Assembly: GCA_015039365.1 (NCBI GenBank)
Contig: WION01000639.1
Coordinates: 1-26,491, forward strand
From: Amanita rubescens
Lineage: Eukaryota > Basidiomycota > Agaricomycetes > Agaricales > Amanitaceae
Direction: 5' to 3'
DNA: 26,491 nucleotides
Under the pieces are notes generated by a model that searched no databases, was not told the DNA's origin, and saw nothing but the letters and a program-made list of their open reading frames with translations. Numbering within the stretch: position 1 is the first letter of the stretch; each line of letters starts with the position of its first letter. Made by a program: the position numbers and the translations under genes. Of this stretch, positions 18,669 to 26,491 are shown piece by piece.

Positions 18669-21600
18669 ATGGCAACCACCACCAACGGTATGATTGACAC
18701 TGCGCAAGTACGTATTCAGATATGCTATTTGGAACTATACACGACTTAAATACAGTAAAGAGAGAAACTAAACGTATCTCCAATGACGAAAATTTATCAT
18801 TATCACATCCACGAAGTTCCCACTGCTTCCCAGTATGGCAGTAAGAAGCATTCATAGCCTTTTTTCATTCGCACGGTTAAGCGCTGAAGGTCTGTCGAAT
18901 GCAGCACGATCCTGAAAGCAATACCCTCACATCGCTACTCTCTAGGCTCAGCGTTATACAGGTGCGCGGCATCATGCAGAATACACTCAGCCTAAGCCTA
19001 TTGTATAGCTCGGGTCTTCCGTGCACAACACAACGGATGTCGATCTTCTGTGCAAGCTCCTATCCAAGGAAGACTACGTTAGCATAGCTGCACAACTGAA
19101 GCATGCCTCAGACGCCAAGAATCTACTGGATTTCATACTTCATTTACTTCATGACCAATGCTTGTCAAGTTCAGATGCAACCATGGACTTGAACCGGCGA
19201 GCAAGACGATTGATGATTAAAATCATATCAAGGATGCCCGTCATGCCAAGTTTTTTATTCGCAACTGGGGTCACTATGCCAGCCAATCGGGAATACATCG
19301 GTGGTGGTGGTTTCGGGCACATTCTCAAGGGTGAACTAAGGGGGAAAGCCGTTGCGCTGAAAGTATTATACAAAACTGATAACGATGTTGTATGTTGCTC
19401 ATTTCGATGATACACCGCCGTCCATTGATCTCGGGTCCCGCAGGCTTTCTGCAGAGAGGCACTGATGTGGCGATCCCTCGATCACAACCTTGTCCTACCA
19501 TTCTTAGGAATCCATGAAGATGAATCAGCATCACAGTTCTTCCTCGTCTCACCGTACATGAAGAATGGCACTCTAGCACAGTGGCGGAAGAAAGAAAATC
19601 CATCAGTAGTTGACATAGAGGAACGCGTATGACCTTCCCTTCTTCGCCTATTTGTAGATACTCACACTTTGTGAAAGATGCTAGAACTTGCTCATGGCAT
19701 TGAATACATCCATTCAGAAGGCATAGTCCATGGCGACCTTTGCGGGGTATTTTCCCTCATCACATATGTCGTATTATTCAGCTTTTTTTTAGGCTAACAT
19801 CCTTCTGGATGACGAGCTTCATGTTCAAATCGCTGACTTCGGATTAACGCGACTCTCTGAAGCTACGAATACCCGATCAGGAGCACTACATCTCAACTTT
19901 GCCGCCCCAGAGTTATTTGGATTCTCAGAGAATGATGACTCCTCCAACGACACTCCGGTTAGAACACAAATGTCGGACGTCTATGCATTTGGATGTGTTT
20001 ACTATGAAGTGGGTAATAATAAATACGCTTATATGTTCTTGCTAAATTGCCTAGATCCATTTTGATAGTATACCTTTTGCTGGTAAACCAGACATACAAA
20101 TTTGGACTCTCATCTCTCGAGGCACACTCCCTCTCCGACAAAATGAACCGCCTTTGAGTGATGGAGCGTGGGATATGATTCAGCGCTGCTGGGTAAGGAA
20201 AGCGTCGGAACGACCCAGAATAAAAGATGTCGCGCAAACCATGATGGCTCTATACCAATCCACGTTTTCCCCAACCAATGCTCGAAATCCATTTTACTAC
20301 GAAATGCTACGAAGATTATCATTGCTACCGTTAACATCCAGCACCACGGTACGCAGACTAAGTTCTTCTGTAGACAATACTTTCCTAACCTAATTTGGTA
20401 TGCCATTTTAAATTCAAAGGTCAAGGGAGTACTGGATGTCCAATTGGTGCACAACTTAATGCACGAGAGGTGTGTGTTCCGAGCTTTCTTACGCGAAGTG
20501 GGAGCTTGATGGTATTGCAGTGTCGTGTGTTGCGTTAGATTCTCGTCGGATGGCAAGTACCTCGCCACAGGATGTAACAGGACCGCGCAGATCTACGATA
20601 CCAAGACGGGCGCCGGGATTTGGTAAGCCACATGTTCGCATTATTCGATTTTAGCTGAATTATCTCGCAGCGTTCTGACAGACGAATCAGCGGGAACAGG
20701 AGACCTGTATATCCGGAGCGTACGTTTCAGTCCCGACGACAAACTGCTTACTACTGGTGCGAGCGATGGGCAAATCAGGGTATGCGTAGTTAATTTGTGC
20801 CACAAACAAATACTCAACTTGGAATCGGGCAGATCTGGGACATCTCAAAGAAACGGATCCTGCACGTGTTCGACGGACACCAACAGGAGATTTATTCGTT
20901 GGACGTTTCCCTCGATGGACGTCTGATCGTATCTGGATCGAGCGATAAGACGGTCAAAATATGGGACATGGCCAATGCGGAGGCCCCACCCAAAGTAGGT
21001 TACCTATTCCCATATCTTGCAGTACGGTAACCGTCGATTATGTTAAGGTCCTAACCATTAATGACATTAGCTCGCTCAACAACAACGCTGCGGTTACGTC
21101 TGTCGCCATCTCCCCCAATGGTCAATTTGTTGTTGCTGGTTCTCTAGACAATGTTGTCCGGATATGGGATGCGGCGACGGGTGTTCTCCTTGATCGGCTG
21201 CGGAGTCACAGACACGGTGTATGCAGTGTCGCGTTCACCCCTGACGGGAAAGGACTCGTTAGTGGCAACTTGGATGGCACCTTGAAGTTCTGGGATGTCA
21301 GCGGTTTGAGCGTTCCGAACGCCAAAGGAAAGGATGGCCCTGGAGGCGGCAGCATTGCAACTGGTTTTGGAACGCCGGGGCAAGGCGCAGTCGTGAAGAG
21401 GGATGGTGAAATAGGTAGCCCGTGCACGATGAATTTCACCGGATACGAGGTACGCTTCACCTTTTGTTTTCTTCACTAGGTCAAGTGAGCTGATCCGATG
21501 ATTTGCAGGCTGCTGTCTTCTCCGTTGCCGTTTCGCACGACGGACAATGGGTTGTCTCTGGTTCCAAAGACTGCACAGTCCGGCTCTGGGGTGCTAGATC

Positions 21601-21793
21601 GGCAGCGGTGCAGTGCGTGCTCCAGGGCCACGGAAACTCGGTCATGTCCACTGATCTGAGTCCGATGGGAGGACTGCTCGCTACAGGAAGCGAAGATTGG
21701 CAAGCAAGAATATGTACGTCTCGTCGTCTAATGCTCACTAATGCTGAGCTTCATTTTCGCTACATAGGGAGTTACGGGCCGTTGCAACTTTGA
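18669..21793 (+). CDS. TKL-like kinase fused to Tup1 WD40 propeller (predicted)
   Basis: The kinase part has exons 18669-18707, 18761-18832, 18905-18961, 19009-19389, 19444-19626, 19678-19746, 19793-20008 and 20055-20348 (437 residues). It contains the glycine loop [12 protein letters not shown] (about 153-164), AVALK lysine (174), catalytic HGDLCGANILL (HGD at 262), IADFGL (282), FAAPELF and [13 protein letters not shown]: an agaricomycete TKL-type serine/threonine kinase. Unspliced, it stops at 20391-20393. A GTACGC donor at 20349 and AAAG acceptor at 20419, with CTAAC/CTAAT branch-like sites, join it in frame to [16 protein letters not shown] and exons 20420-20469, 20521-20622, 20671-20779, 20833-20994, 21048-21449, 21509-21713 and 21768-21793. 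That adds a seven-blade propeller ending IWSYGPLQL, 788 residues in total. The propeller has no stop or frameshift and no start of its own. The first two exons are weakly supported. The kinase alone is certain; the fusion is inferred. Confidence 0.7.
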
Positions 21794-22046
21794 AAATGTG
21801 TAATCCTGAACTCGTTAATTGGACGTGTATGTGTTCATTGCTTTATATGTTGTTTCCACTTGGTTTATCGTGTCTTTTTTGTCCTTATACTCGTGTATAT
21901 ACGTAGTTGATAGTTCTATATATATAGCATACCTGCTCCCCCCTTCAAGTATTTTCGGCCCGATGTGCTGTAGAACGCGCGTAGTCATTATTGACCATTC
22001 ACTAGTCGACGTTGTCTTAATAAACTGAGGCTACCTTGGATTTGGT
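20395..22046 (+). repeat. Segmental duplication, derived copy
   Basis: Aligns with 16873-18592 from TTGGTATGCC to CTACCTTGGATTTGGT. The left junction falls just after the kinase stop codon, and the copy lacks the part of TUP1 exon 5 that encodes [17 protein letters not shown]. The 3' flank of the copy has deletions relative to the source, for example loss of ATGTACCTGATGTACTTTTA. Confidence 0.85.
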
Positions 22047-23064
22047 CGTTGGAACTTACTTGTCGACTGTCGTAGTTCCGGTCGACCACAGTCGGATTGT
22101 CATAGCAGGGATTTCTGGGTCATCAATGTTGGATGCAGACGTCCTGACTTCAGGGTATGGACTCAATCGCGTCTAGGTCGAGTTCTACGATGGGAGAAAG
22201 AAAACGGGTTCAGCAGGGTTCAACAGGATATTCGGAGAAAAGCTGATTTCCAGCAAGAATCCCGTCATCAATTTTGAGGGACAGGATAGGTTGAACAGAG
22301 CTTGCGGACGAAAGAGGTGAGTGACGTGCTGACGGCGAGAGCTGACATAAAGACGGTTCATCGGCATCTTCTTATGAAAACGGCAGCGTGACGTATCCAC
22401 CGTGACACGGTCACTACCGCTCGCTTCGTTCAGCCAACCATATCGCCTCTCATGAGGCCCGCAGGAACTTCACACCGCCAGAAGCTATTGGCTTCGTAAA
22501 TCCAACTTCAACTTTCTCTGCGGATGAAAATATTATTACTGTGAATACCACTTTACCCACATCAGAAGCGGGCGCCAGCACTGCTACCCACTTAGATGCT
22601 GACCGCGACCGCGACGTTGTGATGAAGACCACCGACCATGGACATGAACAGTTTTAGCCCTTAGGCGCCGTATTACCCCAAGCAGATATAACCTCTCACG
22701 ATGAAATATATAACGGTGGATGGTTCGCCAGATAGCATATCTGAGCCGTCTGAGGTGGCTACGACTAGCGCAGAACAGCCAAATTGATACCAAAGCTCCA
22801 GATAATTGCCATTCCCTCCCAGTCAGAAACATCAAGTTCCGTACATGGCAGCCAAGTCGAGGTATGATCCGAGTCTATGAACCGTTGAACGCCACACCCC
22901 AAACCTAGACGGCAGGGACAGTTGTGGTTGATGACCACAGTTTGAAGGACGGCACCCCTCATTTAGTTTATTATTCTACTGCTGTTATATGTCTGAGCGT
23001 TTGGTCCCACTAAGGCCTGTGGCAACATTTAGCGTGGTATGGTAGAATAGATATGCGTACATAC
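22047..23064. other. Gene-poor interval with two exon-like plus frames
   Basis: A plus frame from about 22177, after a TCTAG acceptor-like site, reads VEFYDGRKKTGSAGFNRIFG and then KLISSKNPVINFEGQDRLNR. It runs to a GTGAGT donor-like site at about 22317. A second plus frame (about 22420-22659) contains FTPPEAIGFVNPTSTFSADE and ends HGHEQF at a stop. Both look more protein-like than chance, but I recognise neither. They might be remnants of one gene. Confidence 0.3.
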
Positions 23065-23152
23065 TAGAGGCTCCAACGACACCCAGGTATATTGCACCTA
23101 TAGTTGACCTCAAGTTCAGCGGCGGGGTAGAGGGAGAGTATGTTGCCACCAT
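23065..23152 (-). pseudogene. First-exon relic of a DUF6534-type membrane protein gene
   Basis: From the ATG at 23152 the frame reads MVATYSPSTPPLNLRSTIGA IYLGVVGA and meets a GTATGT donor at 23064. This matches exon 1 of the intact gene at 25548 in layout: a Pro-rich start, LN-x-x-S, G-A-x-Y-L-G first-helix motif and a donor at the equivalent place. The expected next exon (LYG-x-T-x-V-Q helix) is not present downstream on the minus strand, so this is a truncated copy. Confidence 0.55.
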
Positions 23153-23367
23153 GCCAGAAGGAATCAATGGGAGCTCGATATCGATCCCGACTTTTGAGGC
23201 AAAGGGAGAAGTTAACTAGGCACACTGGGCATAGCCCCCAAGTCAGGACGAGGATGAAGATCAGGATGTAATTAAGCCATCCTGAAATGACTCCCCGAGT
23301 CGGGAACACAACGATAACATCGTACCAAGTCCACGGGCCCGCCTCAAAGATGGTTGTCAGGACTCAA

Positions 23368-23452
23368 AAAGGCAATAGGGTTTGAACCCAGCAACTTCCG
23401 CAGTCAGACGATAATTATGCCGTCGCGCTTCAGTGCTCTCTTAACTACCCTT
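23368..23452 (-). other. Degenerate tRNA-like sequence (tRNA pseudogene or SINE head)
   Basis: On the minus strand a B-box-like GGGTTCAAACCC (23378-23389) lies about 55 nt after a weak A-box-like TAGTTAAGAGAG. The flanks AAGGGTA and TGCCTTT can pair over 7 bases with two G-T wobbles, like an acceptor stem, and a T run follows. The T stem pairs poorly and no clear anticodon arm forms, so it is not a functional tRNA. Confidence 0.3.
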
Positions 23453-23695
23453 CGCAATTAATCTCCGAATCGGTAAGCGATTTACAGCGCTGGAGTTCTG
23501 GGTTAACAGCTAGTGTAGTAAAACAAGAATAAATGTACATAAGTCATACGGTAAGCCTATCGTGCGATTGTTGTATGTATGCGAAAAGCTGATGTTGAAG
23601 TGTGGTTCATTTGATCCCGATGGGCATCTGTTCTAGACTTTAAACATATCCATAGCCACGTTTGGAAAAATTAGAACAGGAGTGGGGAACAATGC

Positions 23696-25548
23696 TCACC
23701 TGGTCTCCCGAGGAAGTGTGTTCATGATTCTTTCTCCAGCGACTTCGCCGCCGTCGCGTGTACTCCGGTATGTTGAGACCCTGATCTCCAAGCTTGACAT
23801 TTCCATCGTTTTCTGTACCTTGTACGGGGTTAAGCTGCAGGACGTAGACCGAGGCCAGCAAACTTACAGCTGATGCACAATTGCGAATGCTCTTTCTCGC
23901 ATTCAGCCTTTATAATCCCATGAGTTTTGGTTAAAACAAAGCACGACTATCCACGAACATGGCGAGGTAACTATTGATATATACTAGAAAACATTGAGTA
24001 TTCTGGCACAGTTGGAAACTCCAAGCCTTACATTTCGTTGCTACGAACATAATTGCGAGGGCTATGGCATTTCCAGGCATAATACAAAACTACCCACGTC
24101 AATTTCTGCTAAAAGGAATAAAGCGGGACTTACACAGATTAAGCCAGCAAGTGTGCAAACACTCAAAGCCATCTCTGATAAGATAAGGAGCCAAATGCAA
24201 TAGATAGCTTACCTGGTCAACATTCCCGAGATGAGCACATAGCGTATCACGACCAACAACATAGATTTTGTTCTACGATGCATTCCGAGTGTCGGCGTAG
24301 AAAGGTAAATTAGATGACAGATTCCGGCAGCCAAAACCAAATCGTTGAATGTCGTTACCACAAACGCGGATATAATTATTGACTGTTAATTATGCCGTCA
24401 AGGGTATTAGCGCTCTCCGAAGTATACGAGGTGAATGCGTACGCGGATGTGGATCAGTTCAGTGAACAGTTGAAGCTGATACCTGTTAAAACATGTCATG
24501 GGTTAAACCAAGGCAGGCAAACCGCTTACTTACGTCTTCACTAGAAGGACTAATCCAGAGGTGATAATTTAGGAAGTATAAGCGTTCAATGTCACTGAAC
24601 GCACCAATTCCAGTAGCTAAATAAGAGATAAATCAAAGTAGACAAAAACACGCGTGAAAAGCTTACCGTATCCACACATGAGGATAACGCTCTTCATGTT
24701 GACTTTTAATAATACCGAGGCGGGAGTTAAATAAAGCCAGAACATACCACGACCCATGGCCAAACCCGGTTCCGCTGTGAGCTCACTGCGGATAGTGAAA
24801 GGATACATATTCAATGTGACGGATGACTAAGAGGACTGTAGGCGCTCACATTTCCAAACACGCCATGCGTATAAGCTGGACACCAATGAGATTATATGGA
24901 GTTCAGCCACAATTGTGGTCGTACCTTTGAACGGTAAGGATGATAATGACCTAAATGAATGATATAGAGACATTTTGGGGATACAACGACGTAGAACCTA
25001 CATTGGTCAATTGCTGTGCCTAGTAATCCCACGGCCCACGGGCCAGTTTGAAAATTATTCGTACGCGAGTTTTTGATAAGCGCACCTTGTGTGACCTAAA
25101 GCATCCGTAGCAGAGAAAGACTTGGTGTTAATCCGGAGAAGTGAACTGTTCAAGAATAATTACCAAGTTACGATTACGAGGGCGTAATAGTTTCCGAATG
25201 AGTCGATCAGATAATGCCATGGGCCAGCAATTATCACCGCCATGTGAGCCGTATCCATCAACCTGTCGGGGTTTCGAGTCTTATTTCACCACCCGCATTC
25301 TACGTACCAGAGAAAAGCAACAGCAGCCTTTAACAATTTCCGATCCTCGCCGTATTTCCTGACATAAAAGTAGATCTGAACGATTGTAGCACCGTAGAGT
25401 CTGTGGTGATGATCTAGCGGGCAAGGATAGAAAAAGAATTTCAGACATACATAGCTGCTCCGATTGCGCCTAGGTACAGTGCACCCTCGTCTGATCCCAG
25501 GGAGTTCACGTTGAGCGTCGGGATAAAGGGAGGGAATTTCGCTGCCAT
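23696..25548 (-). CDS. DUF6534-type seven-helix membrane protein
   Basis: A many-exon minus gene starts at the ATG at 25548 (MAAKFPPFIPTLNVNSLGSD, exon 1 to 25451). Successive exons give LYGATIVQIYFYVRKYGED with VAFLW, LMDTAHMAVIIAGPWHYLID, PWAVGLLGTAIDQ, VAELHIISLVSSLYAWRVWK, LSSQRNRVWPW, SVILMCGY, TGIGAFSDIERLYFLNYHLW, FVVTTFNDLVLAAGICHLIY, VLISGMLTSVCTLAGLIC, IALAIMFVATKLYINSYLAM and LNARKSIRNCASA. The hydrophobic segments, RVWKLS-x-QRN and the terminal YINSYLAMLNARKSIR are the landmarks of the agaricomycete DUF6533/DUF6534 integral membrane family, whose function is unknown. A cytoplasmic tail (MEMSSLEIRVSTYRSTR) ends at 23696; a GTGAGC donor there could add a few more residues. The boundary between exons 3 and 4 (25080-25175) is uncertain. 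Confidence 0.75.
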
Positions 25549-26221
25549 TTCGAAAGAACGAACAGGGGTCTACGTCGATCTAAGGTTTTGAAATAAAGAA
25601 AAACCCAGCCTTAATGTCCAAAAGAATGATGAATATCACCGTGGGGGACACGGAGCTATGTATCTGTAATTGTGAACTGAATGGCTGTTCCAAATATAAA
25701 ATAAACTATTACCCATGTTCAATCAACTACGTAGAATCACCCGGGGATCCGAATACCCCGATGGAATAAGGTTTCATGTATCTGGCTGAGTCGAATGACA
25801 GCGCGTCCCGAGCCAAATGGATGTCAATGATACCATCGATGGTTTTCCGACAAATGTGGACTTGAAGCAATACTATTTCGCTTCCTTTACAGAGTTTTCA
25901 ACATAGAATCACGAGATAAGGATGGAGCTACGTACTTTGCCCTTCTCCCCACGACGGTCACACGTTTGTCGAGGCTGGAAGATCACAATTGCAATGGAAT
26001 ATGACTCAGACATTGGCGTTGCGGAAGTTTCCAGGACCAAACAAACGTCAAATGACAACTTACTTATCTTATTTATGTAATCTGATTTCTCCAGTAACAC
26101 AAAGTTCTTTCAGTCCTGGACAAAGGTTAGCAACTCAGATGCACAGGAGTTGCAAATGTCTTTAGTAAACATACTGATCCATTCTTAAAATTACATCCTA
26201 GCGTTGTCCAAAACTCAACCT
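25549..26221. other. Intergenic between two DUF6534-type genes
   Basis: This region lies upstream of the intact gene and downstream of the partial paralogue. A minus frame at 25909-26100 (EKSDYINKISKLSFDVCLVL...) is open, but no splice context makes it a gene. Nothing else was recognised. Confidence 0.45.
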
Positions 26222-26465
26222 TCACCCAAAAGTTTCCCTAGTATACATCTTCACCAACCGTGCGACTGCAGGGTTTTCAGTTCTATCTGGTTTTGTATAC
26301 GACTCCGATGCAGTGGAAAAAACGAAATTCCACACCTCAACTCCTGAAGAACTTTGTCTATGGTTTTGAGGCCTTGTTTCTGTGGCGGGTATACCACTGT
26401 TTTGTGTATCTTGACTCGACAAGACCCTAAACTCCAAACTAGACATTTCCATCGTTTTGTTCGTC
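26222..26465 (-). CDS. Last exon of a second DUF6534-type gene (partial)
   Basis: After an ATAGCAG acceptor the frame reads KTMEMSSLEFRVLSSQ and continues to a stop at 26222-26224, ending KMYTRETFG. The opening matches the tail exon of the gene at 23696-25548 both in protein (KTMEMSSLE) and in DNA (AAAACGATGGAAATGTC), so this is the final exon of a tandem paralogue. Its upstream exons lie beyond the right edge. The cytoplasmic tail is longer than in the neighbour (about 75 residues after MEMSS) and rich in Ser/Thr/Glu. Confidence 0.6.
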
Positions 26466-26491
26466 TGCTATGAAATTAAGATGCTGGATGT

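Noticed and set aside
20420..21793. Downstream propeller copy as a dead pseudogene
   Set aside because: It lacks its own start, but every exon is open, splice sites are kept and the Tup1 C-terminus is intact. The in-frame link to the kinase offers a simpler reading, although expression is unproven.
23931..23933. TAA as the end of the DUF6534-type gene (after YINSYLAMFVDSR)
   Set aside because: A GTTCGT donor two bases into the ATG codon of LAM and an AAAG acceptor give YINSYLAMLNARKSIR, the conserved family ending, so the TAA is intronic.

Overview
The window is nuclear DNA of a basidiomycete fungus, most likely an Agaricomycete. Genes are split by many 43-75 nt GT-AG introns. The gene content fits this too: a TUP1 corepressor with a Pro/Gly and Arg/Glu linker, a TKL-type kinase with an HGD catalytic loop, DUF6534-type seven-helix membrane proteins and a short HGDF kinase-like protein. 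All gene models were built by hand from frames, splice signals and remembered family motifs; no database was searched.

Left part (1-5750): a charged, coiled-coil-like single-exon ORF, then a 1.59-kb non-autonomous hAT-like transposon (1786-3371) with 8-bp target-site duplication and matching terminal inverted repeats, then a decayed minus-strand fragment of the nucleoporin Nup107/Nup84. The rest is gene-poor.

Middle part (5748-12190): an intact eight-exon FAD-linked oxidase of the berberine-bridge/6-hydroxynicotine-oxidase type (minus), a small HGDF kinase-like gene (minus), a 75-residue unknown spliced gene (plus), and a divergent RNA-biology pair, snRNP SmD1 (minus, with a frameshift just before its RG tail) and an RNase P/MRP Pop8-like subunit (plus), sharing a 267-bp promoter.

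Core (12385-22046): a Tup1 cluster, all on plus. (a) 12385-15153 reads as one 14-exon gene with two complete seven-blade Tup1 propellers in tandem and no Tup_N domain. (b) 15373-18281 is the full TUP1: Tup_N coiled coil, Pro/Gly linker, about 90 residues of Arg/Glu/Asp, seven-blade propeller. (c) 18669-21793 is a TKL-like kinase whose last exon can splice in frame into a nearly complete Tup1 propeller, created by a segmental duplication of the end of (b) (16873-18592 copied to 20395-22046). If the models hold, the cluster provides one corepressor able to tetramerise and two propeller proteins lacking the tetramerisation domain, one of them attached to a kinase.

Right part (22047-26491): an intact many-exon DUF6534 membrane protein gene (minus), the last exon of a paralogue running off the window, a first-exon-only relic of a third copy, a degenerate tRNA-like sequence, and otherwise gene-poor DNA.
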